Source: Robiginitalea sp. (GTDB taxonomy: Bacteria > Bacteroidota > Bacteroidia > Flavobacteriales > Flavobacteriaceae). Taken from it: DNA of 64,000 bases. The stretch covers positions 1-64,000 of the forward strand of contig JAHEJJ010000001.1 in the NCBI GenBank assembly GCA_024638915.1, given 5' to 3'. The notes under the pieces are model-generated. The model was not told the DNA's origin, did not search any database, and saw only the letters and a program-made list of their open reading frames with translations. A program made the translations under genes and the position numbers. Shown here piece after piece: positions 26,160 to 34,418 of this stretch (its first letter is position 1; every line of letters starts with the position of its first letter).

Positions 26160-27158
26160 TCATCTGATGGCAACAGGCCTTACAGGCGATCCTGTGGCTC
26201 CTTTGAACCGAATCGTGGTCACTATAAATAAAAATTGATGGATTTCTTCCTCCATCAGCGCATCGAAGGTCATATTCTCCAGATTAAAAATACCGTTTCT
26301 CATCATCAGCTCCTGGTGTACCGGGAATGCTTGTCCCGCAACAGGGTTTGGGATGACCTCGGTGCACCAGGAATCACTGCCTATCATACTCGCTTTTTTT
26401 TCTGCCACCCACCGGGCCACATCCAAGCCGATACCCGGAGGATTATGGTTATATTCTTCTGCCGTCTCCCATAAGGCAGACCACCCATATCGAAAAAGTA
26501 AGGCATCTCCAGGAGTGATATCGGACTCTGATATACCCTGTCTCTGCAGCGCTCCCTTTACATCTTCTATGGTAACCTCATAACTGTTGGGCAAACGGTC
26601 TACATTTTTGTAACCCGCGATATCAATCAGAATACCTTTGGTAATTATGGGCTTAATATGTTCTATCCCAAGCTTGCGGAGTCCGTTATAAGAATCCATT
26701 TCACTGGCGGTATAGCCGTTGTAAAAAACGTATTCTGCCTCACCGTTTTCCATGACCACCTCCTGGCCTATATGTCCCAGGCCGTCGAATTGGGTACCTA
26801 CCTGTCCTATCTGGGTTGAGAGGAATTCATCATTCCCCATAAGTTTGTTCTCCCCCCATGGTTCTCCCTTTGAAGGGAGGATCATCGAATAACTCCGGTT
26901 GCCAAATAAAGGCATTCCCTCTTCGTATACCTGCCCCAGTTCATAGACTTTACCACTTGTTGCAAGCGTGAGCGCATCCAAAACTTTTTGCGGTGTTATC
27001 CTGTTCGAAGCACCGGCCTGGTCCTGGCTCCCCCATTCCGCATTGGGCCAGAAAGGGCCCTTTTCTCTGGTCTGGGCTAAAGAGACTGAGCAAATCAGGA
27101 TGATGATAAAATGGCACCTAAGTAGGACAAAGCCAAAGTTTTTTACATGTTGGATCAT
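26160..27158 (-). CDS. Exported cyclase-family hydrolase (kynurenine-formamidase-like fold)
   Basis: 332 residues from ATG 27158, chosen over a TTG at 27194 because it gives a compact signal peptide (CHFIIILICSVSLAQ). The domain motif GTQFDGLGHIG near residue 120 corresponds to the HxGTHxDxPxH metal-binding site of the cyclase/formamidase family in its variant form with Gln for the first His. WGSQDQAGASNRITP near residue 43 and a late GIGLDVARWVA segment are typical of the longer branch that hydrolyses cyclic or amide substrates. Zinc or manganese binding is family knowledge. Physiological substrate unknown. Divergent from the three-gene paralogue cluster. Confidence 0.8.
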   Translation of the reverse strand: MIQHVKNFGFVLLRCHFIIILICSVSLAQTREKGPFWPNAEWGSQDQAGASNRITPQKVLDALTLATSGKVYELGQVYEEGMPLFGNRSYSMILPSKGEPWGENKLMGNDEFLSTQIGQVGTQFDGLGHIGQEVVMENGEAEYVFYNGYTASEMDSYNGLRKLGIEHIKPIITKGILIDIAGYKNVDRLPNSYEVTIEDVKGALQRQGISESDITPGDALLFRYGWSALWETAEEYNHNPPGIGLDVARWVAEKKASMIGSDSWCTEVIPNPVAGQAFPVHQELMMRNGIFNLENMTFDALMEEEIHQFLFIVTTIRFKGATGSPVRPVAIR

Positions 27159-27318
27159 ATCTTTGAGGAATCTTAATATGTTAGTCAGGAACAATTCACG
27201 CTAAGATACATAGATTTTAGTATGTGATCCGTATCCAAATTCACTTGCTTTTTTGAACAGTGGAAGAACAAATAACTTTGTTTTTTTGATTGGTATTTCC
27301 TGGCAACCAGAAACAATA

Positions 27319-27348
27319 TTGGTTTGTTAAGGAAATGACTTACATTTG
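27319..27348 (+). promoter_or_regulatory. Consensus Bacteroidota sigma-A promoter for the paralogue cluster
   Basis: TTG at 27319-27321, 19-base spacer and TACATTTG at 27341-27348 match the Bacteroidota housekeeping consensus (TTG, 19, TAnnTTTG) exactly. Transcription would start about 30 bases before the ATG at 27384. It implies that the three-gene operon is driven by the vegetative sigma factor. Confidence 0.75.
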
Positions 27349-27383
27349 AGCTTCCCCTCCTTGAATTTAAAGCTCTGATCGAC

Positions 27384-28559
27384 ATGAAAAATTCATTTTT
27401 TAAGGCCTGGCCGTATTGTTGCCCGACGTTCTGTGTCTTATTCTTGATTTTTATTGGAAGCCCAGGGGTTGTACAAGCCCAGGATGATGCGTATCTCTGG
27501 ACGAATCCTAATTCTTTTCATGATCGCGAAGCGTCTTTTACAGACCTTTCTTTTGATATAGGTGAAACCTTATTGGTGAAATCGTCCGATCCCGATAGTT
27601 TCAGCCCCTTAATCATAGCTACCTTTGAAGGCCGCCCCCGCCTTGGAATGCTCGACACATATAAGGTGGATATTCCACAATTGAGAATGGAATTAAATGA
27701 TAGTCGGCAACAACGCCAGGCGGTGACCGAAGAGCTCACACACAATATGGGCTGCTACCTCAGTCTGTTATGCCTTCAAATGATCCCCGATGAATTCACG
27801 GCCGACAAGTTGATGGTCTACAAGAGTGAAGGATCTAATTTTACGGGAAAATACTACACCCTAAACGAACAAGTAGACGGAAAGCTCAATTATTTTATTG
27901 TACCCCGTTTCCATATTGAAGGAATGGCGGCCGGTATGCTGACCAAAGAACGCTATAAGGAATATTATTGTCCCGCGGGTGAGAATTGCAGCGAAGGTTA
28001 TCGACGGCGCCAGGGAAGGATATGGGCAGGACCGCAAGCCAATGAGTTCAAAAAACGGGCAGCGTACAAGAAATTTGTAGATAATGAGGTGCCCAAACTG
28101 CTGGCATGGTCATCGGGTCTAAGCCGGGAAGTTGCCCTTATCAATAGGGTGGTTCTCCCCACCTATGATTTTCAGAAACAAGGTTTTGATGTGGTAATTG
28201 CCCCTGTTAAGGGCAGCGCAGCTTTCGCCTCGCAGGACCTCCAATTTTGGCCAAGGGATCCCGAAGGATCAGGATTTGAATTAAATTCCGGTTTTGTAAA
28301 AACCGTGTTCCTGAAAATTCCGCCAGATAAAGCCGAGAGCATTAAAAACCGCTTGAAAACAGAATTCCATCAGCGTAACAATCAAATGCTTTATTCGGTG
28401 ATGGTGGCGGAGATCTATAGTATGGGACCTAAAAGACGAGGCGGGACGCATACGGCTTTTGGAGGGAATATCGGATTTCTGTACGATTACAAGGATACAA
28501 CCATCCGATTCTATTTGGACCCTCAACTAAAAGAATTGGTATACGAAACCAAACTCTGA
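27384..28559 (+). CDS. Secreted paralogue cluster, member 1 (unknown function)
   Basis: 391 residues with an N-terminal signal peptide ending near VVQAQ. The mature protein shares an ordered set of motifs with the next two genes: F-x-[IP]-GE followed by V-x-S in the N-terminal part (FDIGETLLVKS), FEGRPRLG for the FRxLLRLG element, a Cys pair CPAGENC (C-x5-C), WAGPQANEF (W-[AG]-G-x-EF), YDFQKQGF (YDF-x3-GF), a PPDKAESIKNRL helix and an FYLDPQLKELVYE end. It differs by an extra Cys-containing stretch (MGCYLSLLCLQ). The YDF-x3-GF pattern recalls DUF4852 proteins, but I cannot confirm that. No catalytic motif stands out; binding or structural roles are possible. Five bases separate it from the next gene. 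Confidence 0.75.
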   Translation: MKNSFFKAWPYCCPTFCVLFLIFIGSPGVVQAQDDAYLWTNPNSFHDREASFTDLSFDIGETLLVKSSDPDSFSPLIIATFEGRPRLGMLDTYKVDIPQLRMELNDSRQQRQAVTEELTHNMGCYLSLLCLQMIPDEFTADKLMVYKSEGSNFTGKYYTLNEQVDGKLNYFIVPRFHIEGMAAGMLTKERYKEYYCPAGENCSEGYRRRQGRIWAGPQANEFKKRAAYKKFVDNEVPKLLAWSSGLSREVALINRVVLPTYDFQKQGFDVVIAPVKGSAAFASQDLQFWPRDPEGSGFELNSGFVKTVFLKIPPDKAESIKNRLKTEFHQRNNQMLYSVMVAEIYSMGPKRRGGTHTAFGGNIGFLYDYKDTTIRFYLDPQLKELVYETKL

Positions 28560-28564
28560 TCGCT

Positions 28565-29662
28565 ATGAAAAGAATATATACTATTGTTTTGATCTTCGGC
28601 TGTGGCATACTGTTTCAGCTACAAGCTCAGGAATATACCAAAGCTTCCCTTGGTTTTGACCCTGGCGAATTTGAGTTAGTCGAATCGCCCTTTCCCGACG
28701 ACCTGAGACCGCTATTCATCCCTCGTTTCCGTGGGCTTCTTCGCCTGGGCACACCAAATTCCTATGGCATGTCTGCGAATCCCATTCCACAGGAGGTTTT
28801 CCGATCTCAAAAAGAAAGGGGTGATCTCACGGCCAAAAAAAAGCAAAGTATACTAAGGCTATTTGAACTGATGGAGATCCAATATCGCAGCGCTGAAATA
28901 AAAACAGATGAATTGGCACGTGAGTTCAGACCTACCATTGTGGCCAAGACCCCGCCCGATGATGCTCTGCGTACTACCTTGTACTGGTCTGTTAAATTCA
29001 AAGAGCTTGCCCCCAGGTTCCTAACACCCAAAGCACTTTCAAAGTACTGGTGCGAGGATGGAACAAAATGTATTCCGGAAACCAATGGTGCATATGTCTC
29101 CCCCAAAAGAAACCGGCCTACATGGGGTGGCTTCAGGAGCGACGAATTTGCACGGCTCCGTGCGTGGCAGTCCTATGTGAAGTCCGAGATCCCGAAAATA
29201 AAAACATGGGCTAATCAGATCGACGAGCAAGAGGCCTATGTAGTGGGCACCACCTATATTCAGGACTACGATTTCAACCATGAAGGTTTTGTACTTCGCG
29301 TAGACGCCGTGGAAGTAAAGACATCAAAAGGGTCATTGCTTAGGTACCCCCCAATACGAGACCAGCAAAGTTTTTTTGCAAGAACTAAAATTGATGAAAG
29401 GTTCTTAGCAGGTAAGCTCATAAAAATGAGTCCGGAAAAAGCAGAGAAACTGGTGGAGACCATGGAGGCTTATGACTCCAGAAATAGACAATTGTACTAT
29501 GTATATAAGGCCAGTATCGGTGTTGGAGAAGCTGAGGCCCCCCAGGGTATCTATGGTACCGCACCAACACAGCTTGTTCAGAATCCCATTTCGAATATTA
29601 TTGAGTTCTTTTTAGATGAGGAGTTGAAACTCAAACTTTTTGAGGCCGACTTTACAAAATAG
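28565..29662 (+). CDS. Secreted paralogue cluster, member 2 (unknown function)
   Basis: 365 residues. Signal peptide ends near LQAQ. Motifs in the same order as in member 1: FDPGEFELVESP, FRGLLRLG, the C-x5-C pair CEDGTKC, WGGFRSDEF, YVKSEIPKIKTWA, YDFNHEGF, MSPEKAEKLVETM, QLYYVYKASI and an FFLDEELKLKLFE end. It is closer to member 3 than to member 1. The paired cysteines and export suggest a disulfide-closed loop in the periplasm or outside. The start overlaps nothing and lies 5 bases after the previous stop, so it is almost certainly co-transcribed. Function unknown. Confidence 0.75.
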   Translation: MKRIYTIVLIFGCGILFQLQAQEYTKASLGFDPGEFELVESPFPDDLRPLFIPRFRGLLRLGTPNSYGMSANPIPQEVFRSQKERGDLTAKKKQSILRLFELMEIQYRSAEIKTDELAREFRPTIVAKTPPDDALRTTLYWSVKFKELAPRFLTPKALSKYWCEDGTKCIPETNGAYVSPKRNRPTWGGFRSDEFARLRAWQSYVKSEIPKIKTWANQIDEQEAYVVGTTYIQDYDFNHEGFVLRVDAVEVKTSKGSLLRYPPIRDQQSFFARTKIDERFLAGKLIKMSPEKAEKLVETMEAYDSRNRQLYYVYKASIGVGEAEAPQGIYGTAPTQLVQNPISNIIEFFLDEELKLKLFEADFTK

Positions 29663-29666
29663 CCCT

Positions 29667-30767
29667 ATGCATCATACTTTCAAATTATTATTGCCAATTT
29701 GTGTTTTAGGCCACTTTCTGTCTTTCGGCCAAACATCTGGTTTTACCGAACAGGAACTTGGTTTCTCCCCGGGGGAGATCCGGGTTGTTGAATCGCCTGA
29801 CAAGCAAAACATTGAACCTTTTGTAGTGCCCACCTTCAGAAATTTATTGCGCCTCGGACAACAACGGGCCTATTATACGAAGAAAATGGATCGCACCGAG
29901 TATGCCAACACGGGTTTAGCCCGTAAAGACCTTGAATTCAAACTTCGTGAGGGACTAAAACAGTACTTCAGCTTGGTTTGTATGGAGGCTGCAAAAAACA
30001 CCATTGATCCCGATAAGATCAGAAAGGCTTTTAGACCCGGAACCGCATTGGAAGACAATAACGCTCAGTACGCAAAATCGGTAGATTCATATTGGGCGAT
30101 CGTATTGAAAAAAATGGGGGCTTATTCTTTTAAACCAGAAACCTTCTCAAAGTTTTTTTGCGCAGAACAGCAGCCCTGCCTTCCTCTGCATATGCCCAAA
30201 TCTTCTGGTTCTTACCAGCAGAAACTGCGTCAGGCGGTATGGGGAGGTCGTTCGGGCGAATTTGCCGAAATGAGGGCCTTTAATGATTTTATGGACACCT
30301 ATGCTGAGAAATTTTTCGGATGGTCTACAGACAAGGACATGCAGGAGGTTTATCTGGTGGGAAAAACTTTGCTGGCAGAATACGACTTTAAAGCAGGAGG
30401 CTTTGTATTGAAAGGTGTAAATGCACAGTCGGGAGGCCCGGTGCATATGGAATATAATTCTTCAGCGGACGATTCGTTGTTCAAACCAAACTATACGCCT
30501 GAAGGAAATTCTTATGGAACAGGTATTCTTGTGGCGATGAGCGCGGAAAAAGCCGAGGCGCTGCTCAACCGGTTAAAATCTGAAGGCCGTTCCCGCCAGC
30601 TTTTTTATGTATATAAGGCGCGGATAATACCACAATTATCAGAGACCGATAGGACCAATTATAAATTTCACATGATGGTTCGTTTTACACAAGAGCCCGT
30701 TTCGAGGACGATAGAGTTCTTTAGTGACGATGCCCTCACTGATAAGGTTTTTGAGATCAGCAATTGA
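29667..30767 (+). CDS. Secreted paralogue cluster, member 3 (unknown function)
   Basis: 366 residues from ATG 29667, 4 bases past the preceding stop; an earlier in-frame start inside the previous gene lacks a signal. Signal peptide ends near SFGQ. Shared motifs: FSPGEIRVVESP, FRNLLRLG, C-x5-C pair CAEQQPC, VWGGRSGEF, YDFKAGGF, MSAEKAEALLNRL, QLFYVYKARI and the FFSDDALTDKVFE end. The three copies are diverged, which suggests an old duplication with distinct roles rather than recent amplification. Convergent with the cupin gene, 49 bases between stops. Confidence 0.75.
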   Translation: MHHTFKLLLPICVLGHFLSFGQTSGFTEQELGFSPGEIRVVESPDKQNIEPFVVPTFRNLLRLGQQRAYYTKKMDRTEYANTGLARKDLEFKLREGLKQYFSLVCMEAAKNTIDPDKIRKAFRPGTALEDNNAQYAKSVDSYWAIVLKKMGAYSFKPETFSKFFCAEQQPCLPLHMPKSSGSYQQKLRQAVWGGRSGEFAEMRAFNDFMDTYAEKFFGWSTDKDMQEVYLVGKTLLAEYDFKAGGFVLKGVNAQSGGPVHMEYNSSADDSLFKPNYTPEGNSYGTGILVAMSAEKAEALLNRLKSEGRSRQLFYVYKARIIPQLSETDRTNYKFHMMVRFTQEPVSRTIEFFSDDALTDKVFEISN

Positions 30768-30816
30768 TGATTTTTGATCATGAGCATTACCTATTTATGT
30801 GTTGCCAGAATAGAAA

Positions 30817-31767
30817 CTATTGGCCACTTTCCGCTGGCACCTCTCTTTCAACAGATTTTTGATTGGCCTCGAGGAATTCATATTCCTTTTCCAAAAATTC
30901 CAGGTAAGACTGCCCCCTGGCAAAATCAATATTATCCCCAAACAATACAAGGATGCCTTCGAGTGGTTCGTCATAGGGATTGTAGATAATGTGTTTAACA
31001 TATGGGCCGATAAACACACTCATTCCTGGTTCAATATCGAACTCCTCTTCGCCAAATTGACCTTTCCCACGGCCTTTGGTAAATATCATTAAGTTAGGAA
31101 CCTGGCCCTTGTCGAGATTTCTGTCTGCATTGGCAGCCTCATCGGCACCCAGGCTAAACCAGCCGATCCTTTTATCTTTCATTGTGTATAGCGCAACCAG
31201 AGCAGCCCCATGACTGGGCAGGGCATTATCCCGTGCAAAACGGGTAATCTCTATATCGTCTTTTTTCCAAAAATGTTCCAGCACCTGATAGGATATGCCA
31301 TCGTCTTTTAGCGTAAAGTTGTAATCATCCATAACCAGGATGTCGAGCGCAACTTTATCATCAGGAGTAGACCGGGCGGCGGCGGTACTCGCGGTCCATT
31401 CTTTGGAATTGATCTTTTCCAGGACACTGCTATCGGCAAATTTAAAATACCAGGTAGGCTTGCCGGGTTTTCCCTGATAGAGACTTACTTCATGGCCACC
31501 AAAATTATGGAAGGTATATTGTTTCTTCGTCCCTACTTTATAAGCCTCCTCTTTCCTTTTTGATATTACATGCCACCATCGTTCGCCAATATTGATACCA
31601 AAATTGGCCGTAAGGGCCATGGGATCTTTTTTATAACTATCGACGAATGTCTGGAGTATTTCATTGTTGTTTTGTTGTGCATAGAGGAGCAGTCCGGAAA
31701 AGAAACAAAAGATAGTAAGCAGAACAGCTTTTAGACCGTAAATTCCAGGGGTAGTAATTGTTTTCAT
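30817..31767 (-). CDS. Exported protein with C-terminal cupin domain
   Basis: 316 residues with a signal peptide (VLLTIFCFFSGLLLYAQ). The N-terminal half (YTFHNFGGHEVSLYQG, then WYFKFADSSVLEKINS) resembles an SCP2-like or ligand-binding fold, which is a weak inference. The C-terminal part (FDIEPGMSVFIGPYVKHIIYN) is a cupin strand pair with a PG-x5-P-x2-H-type motif but only one of the usual metal His residues visible. It may bind a small ligand without catalysis. It follows the LytTR gene by 113 bases; that gap contains 20-bp-spaced direct repeats fitting a LytTR-type site, so LytTR control is likely. Confidence 0.65.
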   Translation of the reverse strand: MKTITTPGIYGLKAVLLTIFCFFSGLLLYAQQNNNEILQTFVDSYKKDPMALTANFGINIGERWWHVISKRKEEAYKVGTKKQYTFHNFGGHEVSLYQGKPGKPTWYFKFADSSVLEKINSKEWTASTAAARSTPDDKVALDILVMDDYNFTLKDDGISYQVLEHFWKKDDIEITRFARDNALPSHGAALVALYTMKDKRIGWFSLGADEAANADRNLDKGQVPNLMIFTKGRGKGQFGEEEFDIEPGMSVFIGPYVKHIIYNPYDEPLEGILVLFGDNIDFARGQSYLEFLEKEYEFLEANQKSVEREVPAESGQ

Positions 31768-31842
31768 GATAATATAATTTTATTGATTGATTTCAGATCG
31801 AAAGTATAGGGTTTATGCCTCAAGACCTGAAGATTGATGGGC

Positions 31843-31874
31843 TTTGGGGTAAAATCCTGTCATTCGTGGTAAAA
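31843..31874 (-). promoter_or_regulatory. Direct repeats spaced 20 bp, candidate LytTR-binding site
   Basis: TTTGGGGTAAAA (31843-31854) and TTCGTGGTAAAA (31863-31874) match at 10 of 12 bases and lie 20 bp apart on the same face of the helix. LytTR regulators typically bind pairs of direct repeats about two turns apart. The site lies between the LytTR gene and the cupin gene, about 75-105 bases upstream of the cupin start. Confidence 0.5.
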
Positions 31875-31880
31875 AACCGA

Positions 31881-32726
31881 TTATTGAAATCCCTTGTAAT
31901 AGCGAAGTTGTTCCAGGGTAGACTCGGAATATGTCTTCGAAACCGGTATTTCAAGATCGATATGACTCAGGATGATCTTTAGATCTTTTAGGGATCCCTT
32001 AATCGAATGCACATTGTACAGGTTTACCAGATAAGAACGATGACAGCGGACAAGAAAACCGTGATCTTTTGTGGCATCTAACCGGGCCAAAGAAGAACGG
32101 ATAAGAAACTTTGTGAGATGGCTGTGCTTTAGGAAGTGCAATTCGATATAATTATCCTGTGCCCTGGCATAGATAAAGTCGGAAACAGAAATGGATATGC
32201 GATCTTTAGTCCCTTCGCCTGTAAAATGGAGCATATCCTTCGGGTCTATTCGCTGATCGGGGTTGGTTAGTATGGCATCATAATTCTTGCGCAGGCCGAG
32301 AAATCTGAAATAAAAAAAACAACCCACTGCAGGAAAGATCAGAACCATGGCCACATTGAAAAGAAATCCGGGAAGGCTGTTAAGTTGCCAATCGTGCCAG
32401 TCTCCAAGAAAATTATAAACTGTAAAAATGATCAGTCCTATAAAAATCAGGCTCCAGGTAGTCCATCCAATAATGTAAAGCGAATCGGACCGTCTTTTTA
32501 ACAAGGGCCGTATACCAAATTCATTGGTCAGGGAAGCAAGGATAGTTACCGGCAAGAAGATGCCCATTTCGAGTAGAAAATCGAGCGTATATTCGTGCTG
32601 AGGGTTGTAATTGCTAACCCCGAATGGGAGGAAAGCCATCAGGAAAAGAAAAAGAAATACCCCGTAAGCAAAACTTAATACCAATCGGTATTTTATTGTA
32701 TTATAAAACGGATATTGCCCTGACAT
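31881..32726 (-). CDS. Membrane-bound LytTR-family transcription regulator
   Basis: 281 residues. Four hydrophobic segments in residues 12-145 (first FAYGVFLFLFLMAFLPFGV; last FNVAMVLIFPAVGCFFYF) anchor it, and a LytTR DNA-binding domain fills the C-terminus. Typical LytTR elements are IYARAQDNYIELHF, FLVRCHRSYLVNL with the RCHRS[YF]LVN signature, and a late VSKTYSE. There is no receiver domain, so it is a one-component membrane regulator or the partner of a kinase elsewhere. It is probably autonomous, with the cupin gene downstream as a likely target. No kinase is next to it. Confidence 0.88.
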   Translation of the reverse strand: MSGQYPFYNTIKYRLVLSFAYGVFLFLFLMAFLPFGVSNYNPQHEYTLDFLLEMGIFLPVTILASLTNEFGIRPLLKRRSDSLYIIGWTTWSLIFIGLIIFTVYNFLGDWHDWQLNSLPGFLFNVAMVLIFPAVGCFFYFRFLGLRKNYDAILTNPDQRIDPKDMLHFTGEGTKDRISISVSDFIYARAQDNYIELHFLKHSHLTKFLIRSSLARLDATKDHGFLVRCHRSYLVNLYNVHSIKGSLKDLKIILSHIDLEIPVSKTYSESTLEQLRYYKGFQ

Positions 32727-33077
32727 AATCCTACAAATATAGATGTTTCACCATTTTTTAATCTATGATGGACATTGATAAACGGATATTATGATTGTGA
32801 AAATCGACTTCTAAAAGCAAGGGCTGGAAACAGATTCAATTAGATTTAGTGAACGGATGAGGTGACCTACCTTGAGTTGTGTAACTGACCAATATCATTT
32901 ACGGATCAGCTTTTCACGTCTAATTTCAACAGATAAAAATATGCTTACATGACGATAAATTCAATAGGATTTACCACCTTGATTACTGGTTTTCTGAAGC
33001 GATCAGACAGATAGAAAGTATATATCGTATTAATTCAAAGCACTAGGAAGCACCCCATTATATTTAAATAGATAATT
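32727..33077. other. Divergent intergenic region, no gene seen
   Basis: These 351 AT-rich bases lie between the LytTR gene and the MscS gene and must hold both promoters. I found no frame longer than about 21 codons, no exact TTG/TAnnTTTG pair and no clear repeat. Confidence 0.5.
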
Positions 33078-33992
33078 ATGAACTCTCTAGAATGGATCCG
33101 GGAATGGATGGAGGCCCATCCACTTTCCATAACACTTTTCAAATATTTTATCTGGGCAATTTTTATCATTCTGGTGGTGCAATTCCTGAGACGATTTCTC
33201 CGGAAGAATATGCCCGACAGCAATGCGCGCTACAAAACACAGAAAGGCGTTGAGGTTTTGGGATATATCCTGCTGCTCATCCTTACCATATCCTATTTTA
33301 CGGGGAACATCCGCGATTTTACACTCGCCATTGGCCTGTTGACTGCCGGGATCACCATCACCCTCCAGGAGCTTATTCTCAGCCTGGCCGGATCGCTTTA
33401 TATTTTCTTTATAAAGGTCTATAAGCCTGGCGACCGAATAGAGATTCATGGGATCAAGGGAGACGTTATTGACATCGATAGTATCTACACCACCATGATG
33501 GAGATCGGGGAGTGGGTGAGTAGCGACAATTACTCTGGCCGGATCGTAAAACTCAGTAATGCTTTTGTATTCAAAGGGCCTATCTATAATTATTCGCAGG
33601 ATTTTCCTTTTATCTGGGATGAATTTAACCTACCGGTACGTTACGGGTCGGATCTGGATCTGGCCAAGGATATAATTATCAAAATCGCACAGGAACATCT
33701 ATCGGCTTATGTAACCGCTTCGATTGACCGGTGGAAGATGGTGGTGGACCGATATTATATAGAAGATGCCGTAGTTGAACCTACCCTGGCCCTGACCATG
33801 ACCGATAACTGGGTCCAGTTTAACCTAAGATACATTGTAGATTATAAAAAGCGCCGATTCACCAAACACCTGTTGAATGATCTGATCGGCAAGGCTTTTA
33901 TGGCAACATCAGGAAAAGTGCAACTCGCCTCAGCCACTATCGAAGTGGTAAGGATCCCTGCCCTATCAATGGAGGAAGGAAGTGAGAAGTGA
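33078..33992 (+). CDS. Small MscS-family mechanosensitive channel
   Basis: 304 residues. Three to four membrane helices in the first 125 residues; the pore helix region is AIGLLTAGITITLQELILSL followed by GSLYIFFIKVYKPGDRIEI, the order seen at the MscS pore and the start of its beta domain. The IVKLSNAFVFKGPIYNYS stretch is the equivalent of the VPNN motif with Leu-Ser-Asn. The AGAxGxxxG glycine pattern of classical MscS is weak, as in many Bacteroidota paralogues. The C-terminal alpha/beta domain is complete. It stands alone and is convergent with the small membrane gene at 34052. Confidence 0.85.
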   Translation: MNSLEWIREWMEAHPLSITLFKYFIWAIFIILVVQFLRRFLRKNMPDSNARYKTQKGVEVLGYILLLILTISYFTGNIRDFTLAIGLLTAGITITLQELILSLAGSLYIFFIKVYKPGDRIEIHGIKGDVIDIDSIYTTMMEIGEWVSSDNYSGRIVKLSNAFVFKGPIYNYSQDFPFIWDEFNLPVRYGSDLDLAKDIIIKIAQEHLSAYVTASIDRWKMVVDRYYIEDAVVEPTLALTMTDNWVQFNLRYIVDYKKRRFTKHLLNDLIGKAFMATSGKVQLASATIEVVRIPALSMEEGSEK

Positions 33993-34051
33993 ACCTGATA
34001 AGGATTGAAAATTCAAGGCAACAAAACAGCCAAAAAGGCTTGTAATATTGA

Positions 34052-34180
34052 TTATTTTAAGAACTCCCAGATCCCGATCACAAAACCCAGCGCGATCATC
34101 ACCAAGATGATCTCCAGGCCCACGTTAAGTATTAAAAGAAGGGTGTTTATGACAGGATGTTTGTTAGAATCTAGTTTCAT
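34052..34180 (-). CDS. 42-residue single-pass membrane protein
   Basis: ATG at 34180 and stop at 34052-34054 enclose MKLDSNKHPVINTLLLILNV and one continuous hydrophobic segment up to GFVIGIWEFLK. The composition (polar start, long Leu/Ile/Val helix, charged end) is hard to obtain by chance. It lies between two channel genes and could modulate either or be independent. A weak hairpin (AGCC/GGCT with T-run) follows the stop. No known family. Confidence 0.5.
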   Translation of the reverse strand: MKLDSNKHPVINTLLLILNVGLEIILVMIALGFVIGIWEFLK

Positions 34181-34418
34181 AGCTAGTAGATTAAATGAGA
34201 CATTGGGGTAGCTTTAAATTACAAAAAAGCGTTGTGTAGGTATTGAAAATTGTTGTGAAACCCCTAATTTTTGTGGTTTGGCCGATCTATTTGTGTAGTT
34301 CAACGACGAAAATCGATAAACGGCTAAATCTAAGGTCCAATATCATCATAATAAAAGACCTGGCATATACATAATACAGACTCCTCGACTTTCTTTTGGA
34401 GCGCCCGTCAATTCAAAG

